53,803 nucleotides of DNA from Leptolyngbya sp. DLM2.Bin27 (GTDB lineage: Bacteria > Cyanobacteriota > Cyanobacteriia > Phormidesmidales > Phormidesmidaceae): assembly GCA_007694115.1 (NCBI GenBank), contig RECJ01000191.1, positions 1-53,803 on the forward strand, given 5' to 3'. The notes beneath the pieces are model-generated. The model was not told the origin of the DNA. It did no database searches and was given only the letters and a program-made list of their open reading frames with translations. The position numbers were made by a program, and so were the translations under genes. Positions 40,790 to 49,110 of the stretch are shown here, piece after piece (the first letter of the stretch is position 1; each line of letters begins with the position of its first letter).

Positions 40790-42577
40790 ATGCCCCTGCG
40801 CAACTCCGTCCGGCGGGCCAAGATTGTGGCTACCATCGGCCCTGCCACCCAAGACCCCGACGTGCTGCGATCGCTCATCGAAGCTGGGGCCACCACCCTG
40901 CGGCTCAATTTTTCCCACGGTAGCCACGACGACCACCAGCGCAGCATTCGGCTGATTCGCCAGATCTCCTTTGAACTCAACCAGCCGGTGGGTATTTTGC
41001 AAGACTTGCAGGGGCCGAAGATTCGCCTGGGCAAGTTTGAGCAGGGTTCGATTGTGCTTGAAAAGGGCGATCCCTTTGTGCTGACCAGCGAGATCATTGT
41101 GGGCAACCATGAGCGAGCCTGTGTCACCTACGACAAACTGGCCCCGGAGGTGCCCGCCGGGGCCACCATTTTGCTCGATGACGGCAAGGTGGAAATGCAG
41201 GTGGAGTCGGTCAATCTCGAGACCCAGGAGCTGCACTGCCGAGTGGTGGTCGGCGGCACCCTGTCGAACAACAAAGGGGTTAACTTTCCGGGGGTATATC
41301 TCTCGGTCAAGGCACTCACCGACAAAGACCGCGAAGATTTAGTCTTTGGCCTCAACCAGGGGGTTGACTGGGTGGCTTTGAGCTTTGTGCGCAACCCCCA
41401 GGATGTGCTGGAGATCAAAGAAATCATCGCCGCTGCGGGTAAGCATGTGCCGGTGATCGTCAAAATTGAAAAGCACGAGGCAATCGAGCAGATGGAGGCG
41501 ATTTTGTCGCTGTCTGACGGGGTGATGGTGGCCCGGGGCGACCTGGGGGTTGAGCTACCCGCCGAGGTGGTGCCAATTCTGCAAAAGCGCCTGATTGCCA
41601 CCGCCAACGCCCTGGGCATTCCGGTGATTACGGCCACCCAAATGCTCGACAGCATGGTGTCTAACCCGCGCCCCACCCGCGCTGAGGTGTCTGACATTGC
41701 CAACGCCATTCTCGACGGTACCGACGCGGTGATGCTCTCGAACGAAACCGCCGTGGGCAAGTTTCCGGTGGAGGCGGTGGCGACCATGGCCCGGGTGGCC
41801 GAGTGCACCGAGCAGGAGGGGCTGGCCCTAGGCGATCGCCGAGAAGTGGGGGCGCGCTCGATTCCCAACGCGATTAGCCAGGCGGTGGGCCGGATTGCGG
41901 CCCAGCTCGACGCCGCTGCAATCATGACCCTGACCAAGTCAGGGGCCACCGCCCGCAACGTGTCAAAGTATCGGCCCGAGACCCCGATTTTGGCGGTGAC
42001 GCCCCATGTGCACGTGGCCCGTCAACTCCAGCTGGTGTGGGGGGTGAGGCCGCTGTTGGTGCTCGACCTGCCCTCTAGTACCCAGACCTTTCAGGCGGCG
42101 ATGAGCGTGGCTCAAGAAAAAAGCCTGCTCAATGACGGCGACTTGGTGGTGCTGACAGCGGGCACCCTACAGGGGATCTCAGGCTCCACTGACTTGATCA
42201 AAGTGGATGTGGTGACGGCGGTGCTGGGTCGGGGCACAGGCGTGGGCGAGGCCTCGGTGAGCGGCCGGGCTCGGGTGGCCAGCAACAGCCTAGAGGTCAA
42301 TGATTTCAACGATGGCGAAATTTTGGTGGTGCCCCGCACCAGCGCCGACTTTGTGGATGTGATTCGCCGGGCCGGGGGGATTGTCACCGAAGACGACAGC
42401 CTCACCAGCCACGCGGCGGTGATTGGGCTACGCCTGGGGGTGCCGGTAATTGTCGGGGTCAAAAATGCCACCGAGATCATCCGCGACGGCAGCATTCTCA
42501 CCCTCGATACCCGGCGGGGGCTGATCTATTCTGGCGCGCTAGGGCCAGTCAAAAACGAGCCGGCCATGAGTCTGTAG
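40790..42577 (+). CDS. pyk: Pyruvate kinase with C-terminal PEP-utilising domain
   Basis: A 595-residue pyruvate kinase catalysing phosphoenolpyruvate plus ADP to pyruvate plus ATP. The start RRAKIVATIGPATQDPDVLRSLIEAGATTLRLNFSHG (in parts) and the active-site segment VIVKIEKHEAIEQMEAI, with GVMVARGDLGVELP and ITATQMLDSM, are canonical. After the allosteric C domain, an extra module at about 480-590 contains GGIVTEDDSLTSHAAVIGLRLGVPVIVG, a PEP-utiliser mobile domain whose TSHAAV has the histidine. This longer form is seen in Bacillus and many cyanobacteria. Its function in pyruvate kinase is not fully understood. Confidence 0.96.
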   Translation: MPLRNSVRRAKIVATIGPATQDPDVLRSLIEAGATTLRLNFSHGSHDDHQRSIRLIRQISFELNQPVGILQDLQGPKIRLGKFEQGSIVLEKGDPFVLTSEIIVGNHERACVTYDKLAPEVPAGATILLDDGKVEMQVESVNLETQELHCRVVVGGTLSNNKGVNFPGVYLSVKALTDKDREDLVFGLNQGVDWVALSFVRNPQDVLEIKEIIAAAGKHVPVIVKIEKHEAIEQMEAILSLSDGVMVARGDLGVELPAEVVPILQKRLIATANALGIPVITATQMLDSMVSNPRPTRAEVSDIANAILDGTDAVMLSNETAVGKFPVEAVATMARVAECTEQEGLALGDRREVGARSIPNAISQAVGRIAAQLDAAAIMTLTKSGATARNVSKYRPETPILAVTPHVHVARQLQLVWGVRPLLVLDLPSSTQTFQAAMSVAQEKSLLNDGDLVVLTAGTLQGISGSTDLIKVDVVTAVLGRGTGVGEASVSGRARVASNSLEVNDFNDGEILVVPRTSADFVDVIRRAGGIVTEDDSLTSHAAVIGLRLGVPVIVGVKNATEIIRDGSILTLDTRRGLIYSGALGPVKNEPAMSL

Positions 42578-42610
42578 GCCGTTTGTAGGGTTAGGATCGG
42601 GGGTTGTCAT

Positions 42611-42650
42611 AGTCAAAGGGGGCAGAGACTCGTCTCTGCCCCCTTTGACT
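42611..42650. terminator. 19-bp perfect hairpin between pyk and psaM
   Basis: A perfect inverted repeat starting AGTCAAAGGGGGCAGAGAC closes on itself with a two-base centre (42611-42629 and 42632-42650). It lies 34 bases after the pyk stop and can work for both convergent genes. Confidence 0.75.
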
Positions 42651-42666
42651 GGAGCTATCAGGGTAA

Positions 42667-42704
42667 GCTGAGGACAGGGCGTTAGAGGACGCCCCGCCCT
42701 CAGC
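42667..42704. terminator. Imperfect hairpin next to the psaM stop
   Basis: GCTGAGG, GGGCGT, a six-base loop, ACGCCC and CCTCAGC form a bulged stem twelve bases beyond the psaM stop codon on the minus strand. It is likely the psaM terminator or a backup for pyk. Confidence 0.55.
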
Positions 42705-42715
42705 CCCGAACCAAG

Positions 42716-42811
42716 CTACTTGTAAAGCTCAGTGGATAGACGGAACGCCAGAATACCTGGCAACAGAGCTAGGGCCAAGGCCACAAAAATCTGCGTGTCT
42801 GAAAGGGGCAT
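42716..42811 (-). CDS. psaM: Photosystem I subunit XII, PsaM
   Basis: A 31-codon gene below the usual ORF size cut-off. The product starts [19 protein letters not shown] and ends [12 protein letters not shown], the single transmembrane helix and conserved FRLxTELYK end of PsaM. PsaM sits at the trimer interface of cyanobacterial photosystem I and helps stabilise the trimer. The ATG is preceded by AAGGAG seven bases upstream. It is transcribed towards pyk, the two separated by two hairpins. Confidence 0.95.
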   Translation of the reverse strand: MPLSDTQIFVALALALLPGILAFRLSTELYK

Positions 42812-43196
42812 AAAAATACTCCTTGAAGGCTGGGTGAATAACGCACGATGAGATAATGCCTGATGTCAGGACATTTTATCTAGGTAGATTGTTAACTAAG
42901 ATGGGGACTTGGGTAAGGTCTTCAGGCCTAACTGTTACAGAGCTTAATGGGAGCCTGGCATGCTGCCAACCCCAATGACGGGGCATTGGGGTTTACGGCT
43001 CATGGCTCACGGCAGGCCTTAGATCATAAACCGCAGAACATAATCACATTAGCCCAGTACCAGAGCCCAGTACCAGAGCCCAGTACCAGAGCCCAGTACG
43101 AGGCTGGCGGTACAGGTTTTTTAATTTGAAGCTGACTGGCCTGGGCTGGTAGGCTAGAGACCCTCAGCGGCTGCCCCTTTCACTTGGTGTGCCTCA
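42812..43196. other. Intergenic region upstream of psaM and phoU
   Basis: About 385 bases hold the divergent upstream regions of psaM and phoU. A TAAAAT-like -10 for psaM may lie near 42878-42885 on the minus strand, with no convincing -35. A 13-base tandem repeat occupies 43051-43102. No gene is credible. Confidence 0.5.
43051..43102. repeat. Four tandem 13-bp repeats AGCCCAGTACCAG
   Basis: Four head-to-tail copies of AGCCCAGTACCAG, the last with one substitution (GTACGAG), about 95 bases upstream of phoU. Thirteen is not a multiple of three, so this is not coding. Confidence 0.9.
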
Positions 43197-43865
43197 GTGA
43201 TGACAGATACAGATACGACTCAGCCGGTACGCGGCAATTTTGAACGGCAGATTTTGCGGGTACAGCGTGACCTACTGCGGATGGGTGCCCTGGTCGAAAA
43301 TTCCTGCGTGCTGGCCCGAGATGCTCTGTGCGATCACAACCTCGACGCCGCCCAAAAGCTCAAGGCCCACGACAAACAAGTTGACCAATTTTACCGACAG
43401 ATCGAACTCGACTGTATGCATCTGTTTACCCTGGAACCGTCTGGGGCCAAAGACCTGCGGCGAGTTGGGGCATTTATGCAGATGGTGCGCGACCTAGAGC
43501 GCATCGGCGACTACGCTGAAGATCTAGGCGAGGTCGCGATCAAGCTGTTTCCCTACCCAGTGCACCCGCTGATGGGGCGAGTGCAGATCATGCTCGACCG
43601 CTGCCGCTCGATGGTAGCCATGAGCCTGCTGGCGGTGTCTAACCTAGACGCCAAGAGTGGCCTAGAGATCAAGCAAAAAGACGACGCCATCGACACCGAC
43701 TACGAAGAACTCTATGCCCTGTTGGCCAACCAGACCAACTTAACAGGCTCAGTAGAACCCACCGTGCTGCTGGTGCTCTCCATTCGCTACCTAGAGCGCA
43801 TCGCCGACCACGCCACTAATATTGGTAAGCGAGTTGCCTATATTGTGACTGGCGAGAGGACGTGA
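43197..43865 (+). CDS. phoU: Phosphate signalling complex protein PhoU
   Basis: A 222-residue PhoU with two three-helix bundles. Each half carries the metal-binding-type motif: DRQIELDCMHLF-like FYRQIELDCMHLFTLEPSGAKDLRRV and later IDTDYEELYALLANQ with LSIRYLERIADHATNIGKRVAY (in parts: LERIGDYAEDLGE, LERIADHATNIGKR). PhoU links the Pst phosphate transporter to the SphS-SphR (PhoR-PhoB type) two-component system and represses the Pho regulon when phosphate is plentiful. No pst or sph genes are adjacent. A GTGAGTAGATAG repeat begins right at the stop codon. Confidence 0.94.
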   Translation: MMTDTDTTQPVRGNFERQILRVQRDLLRMGALVENSCVLARDALCDHNLDAAQKLKAHDKQVDQFYRQIELDCMHLFTLEPSGAKDLRRVGAFMQMVRDLERIGDYAEDLGEVAIKLFPYPVHPLMGRVQIMLDRCRSMVAMSLLAVSNLDAKSGLEIKQKDDAIDTDYEELYALLANQTNLTGSVEPTVLLVLSIRYLERIADHATNIGKRVAYIVTGERT

Positions 43866-44427
43866 GAGAGAGTGGGTGGGTGAGTAGATAGAGGTCGAGC
43901 GGTGGAAAGATTCGCCCTAAAACTCAACCCTTGACACCCAACCCCTAAAACCCAACCCCTGAAACCTAAGACCCAGACTAAGACCCAGAACCCAATACTC
44001 AAAACCCAATACCCTTTACAAAACGTTGCCTATCATTGACAAAAAGGTTTGACAGCGTCCCGTTTCCTGAGAAACTGTAGGGGATGGTGCGCCTCTGTCG
44101 ATGGGACGACTCTGGTTATGGGTCTGCCTGGGACGGTGGTTGTCGCCCTGAGTTAGGTCGATCTACGGCTGTAGCCGTTACACTTGAACGCTGGCTGTTT
44201 GCTGAGGCCATACGCGGGGGGTGAAACCGGCACCTGGTATCTGACACCTTCCTTGAGAAATGCGGTCTAGGGTCGGTTTTAGCTACAGCATCACCTCCAA
44301 CTCCGGTTGTGGTTTTGCCTCGTTGCCACAGGCAGAACAGCGCAACTGTAAGACCCTGACTCTCGCAGGTATAACGACCTGGCCCAGGGCACCCCAGTCA
44401 TGAATAGTTTTAGGAACCATTCGCTAC
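43866..44427. other. Long intergenic region upstream of RNase R
   Basis: About 560 bases without a credible gene. The left part has a GGGTGGGTGAGTAG repeat, then an ACCC-rich tract (43920-44015) made of words such as AACCCAACCCCTAAA and AAGACCCAG. A TTGACA at about 44036 and TTTGACA at 44048 are possible -35 elements. The remaining 370 bases could be the rnr leader or hide a small RNA; I could not match known RNA families. Confidence 0.4.
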
Positions 44428-46815
44428 ATGGAACTCTCGATCGCGGCCCTATTGGCAAGCTTCGCCAAAGAAAAGACGCACACCCTTAAATCCCTAGAGA
44501 AAAAGCTGCACTGCAATGACGACGACAGTCAGCGCAACTTGCAGATTGCCGTCGATGCCCTAGAGCGCATGGGAGTGCTGATCAAAGAGCGGGGCAAGTA
44601 TCGCCGCGATCTGGCCGAAGATGTGGTGGAGGGCAAGCTGCGCTGCTCTAGCAAAGGATTTTGCTTTGCCATTCAAGACGAGGAGGGGGCCGACGATATC
44701 TACGTGCGCGAAAGCCAGCTCAATACGGCCTGGAACGGCGATCGCGTGCTGGTCAAAGTCACCAAAGAGGGCAGCCGTCGCCGCAGTCCTGAAGGGGAAG
44801 TACAGCTGATTTTAGAACGGGCCAACGCCTCGGTGCTGGCCCGAGTGAAGCAGGAATCGGAAGCCTATCACGCCGTCCCCCTCGACGACCGACTGCTGTT
44901 TGAGCTGGCCCTGATTGAAAACGGTGCCCCCCTGGCCGAGGCGGTCGATCAGCTGGCCCATGTCGAAATTGTGCGCTATCCCCTGGGGCAGCATCCGCCC
45001 CTGGGCCGGGTGGCCCAGGTCTTGGGCAGCGATGCCGAAGCCGCCGCCGATATCGATATTGTCTACTGCAAGCACGACCTGCCGCGCAAATTTTCTGAGG
45101 CGGTGCTGACCGCTGCCCAAGACCTGCCTACCCGCGTGCGCAAAGTTGACCTCAAAGATCGCCTCGATCTGCGGGCGGCGCTGACAGTGGCCATCGACGG
45201 CCCCAATGCCCAAGTGATTGACGATGCCCTCACCCTAGATCGCACCGATGCGGGCCAGTGGCGGCTGGGCATTCACATCTCCGATATTTCTCACTACGTG
45301 GCAGCCCACTCGCCCATCGACCAAGAAGCGGCTAAGCGTGGCACCTCGGTGTACCTGGGCGACGAAGTGATTCCGATGCTGCCGCCGCCGCTGTCGGGGT
45401 CGCTGGGGTCGCTGCTGGCAGGCAAAGATCGGCTGGCCATTTCGGTGCTGGTGACGCTGGATGACACGGGCGCGGTGCTGGAGTACGAGGTGCAGCCCAC
45501 GGTGGTTACCGTCGATCACCAGATTTCTTACCAAGAAGCCCAGGCGGTGCTAGAGCGCGACAATTCCGATCTGATTAAGAGCCTGGGCATTAAGCCCAAG
45601 ACCATCAAGGCCCTAGAGCCGGTCTACGACCTGATGGATAACCTGCTTTACCTGAGCCAGGCAATCAAGCGCCAGCGCCTGCATCGGGGGTCTTTTGAGC
45701 TCAACTTGCCAGAGTACGATTTTCCCGCCGATGCCGGTGAAACCCTGGCCCACTACCGCTCGCCCAAGTTTCAGTACGACGATGAGGGCCTGCTAGGGGT
45801 GATGGTGACGGCCCCTAGCCTGCCTTCGCGCCAGATTGTCACCGAGTGTATGCTGCTGGCTAATCAGCTGATTGCCCAGCAGCTCAAGGCGTTGGGGGTA
45901 CCCGCCATCTATCGGCTGCACCGCGCCCCTGACGCCAGCGATGTGCAAGAGCTAGTCAAGCTGGCCGAAAACATGGAAATTCAGCTGACGCTGGAGGACG
46001 AAACCACCCCTCAACCCAAGGACTACCAGCGGTTTGTGGAAAAAATTGCTGACTCGGGGGCCGAGAAAATTCTCACCTACCTGCTGCTGGAAACGATTCA
46101 GCCTGCTTTATACAGCATCCACGCCGATCTGCACTTTGGCCTGGCGCTGACCGATGGCTATACTCACTTCACCTCGCCTTCGCGCCGCTACGCAGATTTG
46201 CTGGTGCACCGCATTTTGCACGCAGTGTTTGAGTCGGGGCGCGATCGCCGCTCGACTCGGTCTAAAGACCCGGTCAACCTGCGCCATAGCTCCTGCCAGG
46301 GCCAGGTTAACTGGAACGTGCTGCCCCCTGAGATTCAGCACGAGCTAGAGGACGACCTGCCTCGTGTCGTTATTCACCTGACCGAGCGCGAGCGCTTAGC
46401 CCAGGAGGCCGAGTCAGACCTAGAGGGGCTGAAGAAGGCAGAGTTTATGCGATCGCACACCGGCGAAGTCTTCCACGGGCTGATCACCGGCGTGCAGTCC
46501 TACGGCTTCTTTGTCGAAATCGAAGAGCTGCTGGTGGAAGGTCTCGTCCACGTCAGTTCCCTCAAAGACGACTGGTACGAGTACCGCGCCCGCCAGCAAA
46601 AACTCGTAGGCCGCAAAAACCGCCAGCAGTATCGCCTGGGCGACAAGGTTGATGTGCAGGTCAAGAGCGTTGACTACTACCGCCAGCAGATTGACCTAGT
46701 GGCCGTTGGCGGCGGCAGCCAGGCCCCCGAAGACGAAGACAACAACTACAGCGAAGACGACAACGGCGATCGGATTGACGACGACCGCAATGGCGGGCGG
46801 GATGAGAGTGAGTAG
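44428..46815 (+). CDS. rnr: Ribonuclease R (RNB/S1 exoribonuclease)
   Basis: A 795-residue RNase II/R-family 3'-to-5' exoribonuclease. An N-terminal winged-helix/cold-shock region (residues 1-120, KGFCFAIQDEEGADDIYV) precedes the RNB catalytic domain, with the metal-binding DDALTLDRTDAGQWRLGIHISDISHYV (DxxxxD around residue 265; read in parts) and SPSRRYADLLVHR at about 585. A C-terminal S1 domain is clear (GEVFHGLITGVQSYGFFVEIEELLVEGLVHVSSL, read in parts). The tail after residue 765 is very acidic and probably disordered. RNase R degrades structured RNAs and trans-translation substrates; smpB is also in this window. Confidence 0.93.
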   Translation: MELSIAALLASFAKEKTHTLKSLEKKLHCNDDDSQRNLQIAVDALERMGVLIKERGKYRRDLAEDVVEGKLRCSSKGFCFAIQDEEGADDIYVRESQLNTAWNGDRVLVKVTKEGSRRRSPEGEVQLILERANASVLARVKQESEAYHAVPLDDRLLFELALIENGAPLAEAVDQLAHVEIVRYPLGQHPPLGRVAQVLGSDAEAAADIDIVYCKHDLPRKFSEAVLTAAQDLPTRVRKVDLKDRLDLRAALTVAIDGPNAQVIDDALTLDRTDAGQWRLGIHISDISHYVAAHSPIDQEAAKRGTSVYLGDEVIPMLPPPLSGSLGSLLAGKDRLAISVLVTLDDTGAVLEYEVQPTVVTVDHQISYQEAQAVLERDNSDLIKSLGIKPKTIKALEPVYDLMDNLLYLSQAIKRQRLHRGSFELNLPEYDFPADAGETLAHYRSPKFQYDDEGLLGVMVTAPSLPSRQIVTECMLLANQLIAQQLKALGVPAIYRLHRAPDASDVQELVKLAENMEIQLTLEDETTPQPKDYQRFVEKIADSGAEKILTYLLLETIQPALYSIHADLHFGLALTDGYTHFTSPSRRYADLLVHRILHAVFESGRDRRSTRSKDPVNLRHSSCQGQVNWNVLPPEIQHELEDDLPRVVIHLTERERLAQEAESDLEGLKKAEFMRSHTGEVFHGLITGVQSYGFFVEIEELLVEGLVHVSSLKDDWYEYRARQQKLVGRKNRQQYRLGDKVDVQVKSVDYYRQQIDLVAVGGGSQAPEDEDNNYSEDDNGDRIDDDRNGGRDESE

Positions 46816-46949
46816 GTGAGTAGATGGGTGAGGGGCAGAGGTTAGCTTCAAAGCCCTGGGCTCGTTAGGATGAAGAGGGCAAAATCGTTAACCAAAGCGA
46901 TCGCCTTCAACCCACCCACTGCCCCGTCCACTCATCCACTCCCTGACTC

Positions 46950-47588
46950 ATGCCTTCTACCGACTCCCCCGCCCTCACCCGTCCCCTGATCGTGGGTGTC
47001 ACCGGGGCTTCGGGATTGATCTACGCCGTCCACACCCTTAGGCATGTGCTCAACGCCGACGGCGTGGTCGATCTGGTGGCCTCTAAGGCCTGTCAAATGG
47101 TGTGGCAGGCTGAGGCAGGCATCCACATGCCCCTCGACCCTGAAAAGCAAGAATTGTTTTGGCGCAACCAGGCGGGGGTGCCCACCGCTGGCAAACTGCG
47201 CTGCCACCCCTGGGGTGACGTGGGGGCCACCATCGCCAGCGGGTCCTACCGGGCGGCCGGGATGGTGGTGATCCCCTGCAGCATGAGCACCGTGGGGCGG
47301 CTGGCGGCGGGGCTGAGCTCTGACCTGCTAGAGCGAGCCGCCGATGTGCAGCTAAAAGAGGGCCGCAAGCTGGTGGTGGTGCCGCGCGAGACCCCCTTCA
47401 GTCTGATTCACCTGCGCAACCTGACCACCCTGGCCGAGGCTGGAGCGCGCATTGTGCCCGCCATCCCGGCCTGGTACCACCAGCCCCAGACCATCGACGA
47501 CCTGGTTGACTTTGTCGTCGCCCGCGCCCTCGACCAGCTCGATATCGACTGTGTGCCGATGAATCGCTGGCAGGGTCATCTCGAGTAG
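46950..47588 (+). CDS. ubiX: Flavin prenyltransferase UbiX
   Basis: A 212-residue UbiX that makes prenylated FMN from FMN and dimethylallyl phosphate, the cofactor of UbiD decarboxylases. The FMN-binding start is PLIVGVTGASGLIYAVHTL. Conserved IIPCSM-type MVVIPCSMSTVGRLAAGLS and LKEGRKLVVVPRETPFSLIHLRNLTTLAEAG are canonical (read in parts), as is IPAWYHQPQTIDDLVDF. It contributes to plastoquinone-type quinone synthesis in cyanobacteria together with a UbiD homologue elsewhere. A long inverted repeat starts at its stop codon. Confidence 0.95.
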   Translation: MPSTDSPALTRPLIVGVTGASGLIYAVHTLRHVLNADGVVDLVASKACQMVWQAEAGIHMPLDPEKQELFWRNQAGVPTAGKLRCHPWGDVGATIASGSYRAAGMVVIPCSMSTVGRLAAGLSSDLLERAADVQLKEGRKLVVVPRETPFSLIHLRNLTTLAEAGARIVPAIPAWYHQPQTIDDLVDFVVARALDQLDIDCVPMNRWQGHLE

Positions 47589-47652
47589 GTATACGGTGCA
47601 AGGTATACGGTGCAAGGCAAAGCCGCAAACCGTATACCTTGCACCGTATACC
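47588..47652 (+). repeat. 23-bp perfect inverted repeat with internal duplication
   Basis: The arms at 47588-47610 and 47630-47652 are perfectly complementary around a 19-base loop and begin at the last base of the ubiX stop. Each arm contains GGTATACGGTGCAA-type unit repeats, so it is a duplicated short word copied in both orientations. A strong terminator or RNase III-type stem is possible. Confidence 0.8.
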
Positions 47653-47706
47653 CGACACCCGACACCACCGCGATAGGATGAGCAAGACGGCATTTTAGGT
47701 CGATCT

Positions 47707-48897
47707 ATGGCTACCGTGCGGCTGATTGTGGTCTTGCTAGTGTTGGGGATAGTGGTGCTGCTGGGGGCACAAAACCTAGCTACAACTATTCCTCTAGTCT
47801 TTTTTGGGGGCAGCACCCAGGCGTTGCCCCTGGGGGTGTGGCTGGTGAGTGCGATCGCCCTCGGGGCCATCACCACCCTGGGGCTGACCGCTCTGCTCAG
47901 AACCGGGGGCAGCGGCGCGAGAAACCGATCGGCAGCGTACAAATATCGGCCCCAGTCTTTCTACGAGCCGACCGCCCCTGGGGCTGGTTCTAGGGCTGCC
48001 ACCAGCGAGGGGCGGGGCCAGCCGCCGCCACGCCCAACACCGGGTACCAGCCGGAGGGGGGCACCCGCCAGCGCCAGCGGCCCCGGCGATGACGATCCCA
48101 CCTGGCGAGCCTGGACTAACTTCCAAGCTCCTGGCCAATGGAACGATTGGGAATCGCTCAGCCAGCCCTCAAACCCCGAAACTACCCCGGCTACCTCGAC
48201 TGCCTCGGGCATTATCGACGGTGTGACCACCTGGTTTAGCAGCAGCAAACAGCGGGCCAAGCAGCAGCAAAAAATTAATGAGTCGCTGCAGGAGCTAGAC
48301 GGCGACTGGGGCGACATGCAAAATCGTCCCTACAGAGCCCCCGGCGTCAGCCCAGTGCAGGATAGCCTCGATGACATCACCCAGGGCTGGGAGGCCAGTG
48401 CCCCGGCTCGCGACTCTAACCCCGATCCCCGGCGCGATCCCAAGCGCGACTTCGAGGCATCCCAGGCTCCTCGGCGGGTCTACCGAGACGGGTCAATCTA
48501 TTCCTACAGCTACCGCGATCAGCCAGAGCCCGCCCCCAGCGATGGCCAGGTCGACAATATCTACGCTCCCCCCGACGACGCCATCTATGGCGATGATGGC
48601 GATCCCTACGATGCCGCTGCCGAGGCTGGTTATGCCTCTGGCCAGGCCCCAGATCAGGCTGCCTATCAGAACGCCAGAGCCGACGACTATGACGACAACT
48701 ATGACCTAGAGGCGGACAATGACACCCGGCTGGGTGAACCTGAGATCGCCGAAGACGGTGTTGTCGATGCCGACTACCGGGTGATTGTGCCCCCCTACAC
48801 CGCCGCTGCCGAAGCCGCCGCTGAAACCTGGGTCGACGTCAGCCCCGGCAATGCCAATGACGACTGGGACGACGCCGACGATGCGCTGACCCCCTAG
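47707..48897 (+). CDS. LapA-domain (DUF1049) membrane protein with long acidic tail
   Basis: A 396-residue protein. Residues 1-65 form a LapA/DUF1049 domain with two membrane helices (VRLIVVLLVLGIVVLLGAQN and LGVWLVSAIALGAITTLGL). The remaining 330 residues are hydrophilic, rich in Pro, Asp, Ala and Gly and probably disordered, with runs such as DDYDDNYDLEADND. LapA-type proteins assist lipopolysaccharide assembly in enterobacteria, but cyanobacterial versions with long tails have no assigned role. The topology suggests both helices in the inner or thylakoid membrane and a cytoplasmic tail. Confidence 0.8.
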   Translation: MATVRLIVVLLVLGIVVLLGAQNLATTIPLVFFGGSTQALPLGVWLVSAIALGAITTLGLTALLRTGGSGARNRSAAYKYRPQSFYEPTAPGAGSRAATSEGRGQPPPRPTPGTSRRGAPASASGPGDDDPTWRAWTNFQAPGQWNDWESLSQPSNPETTPATSTASGIIDGVTTWFSSSKQRAKQQQKINESLQELDGDWGDMQNRPYRAPGVSPVQDSLDDITQGWEASAPARDSNPDPRRDPKRDFEASQAPRRVYRDGSIYSYSYRDQPEPAPSDGQVDNIYAPPDDAIYGDDGDPYDAAAEAGYASGQAPDQAAYQNARADDYDDNYDLEADNDTRLGEPEIAEDGVVDADYRVIVPPYTAAAEAAAETWVDVSPGNANDDWDDADDALTP

Positions 48898-49110
48898 AAT
48901 GTCTAATGCCCTAGAACGTCGGTCGCGCTGGGAGGAAGCTCTTGTCCACCAGGCTAAATTAACGCTTGATCGAATGGCACTGACCTAGGGCTAGTAGGCA
49001 CTGCCCACCCTACGGTAAATCAAAGCTCTCAGCGATCCGTAGCGGCTTACATCCACCCATCCACCCATCCACTCACCCACCCATCTACTCACCCACCCAT
49101 CCACTCCCCC
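48898..49110. other. Repeat-rich gap upstream of shikimate kinase
   Basis: No gene is evident. A TGCCCACCCTACGGT word at 49002-49016 recurs at 49778-49792, and a dense CATCCACCCATCCACTCACCC-type tract (partly degenerate) runs from about 49050 right up to the aroK ATG at 49111. Confidence 0.6.

Noticed and set aside
42947-43129. 60-codon open reading frame across the 13-bp repeats
   Set aside because: The 13-bp unit is not a multiple of three and the product has no family-like features.
44030-44427. Small RNA gene (6S, tmRNA, SRP RNA) ahead of rnr
   Set aside because: No conserved core of these RNAs could be recognised by eye; only an untranslated leader or unassigned sequence can be claimed.
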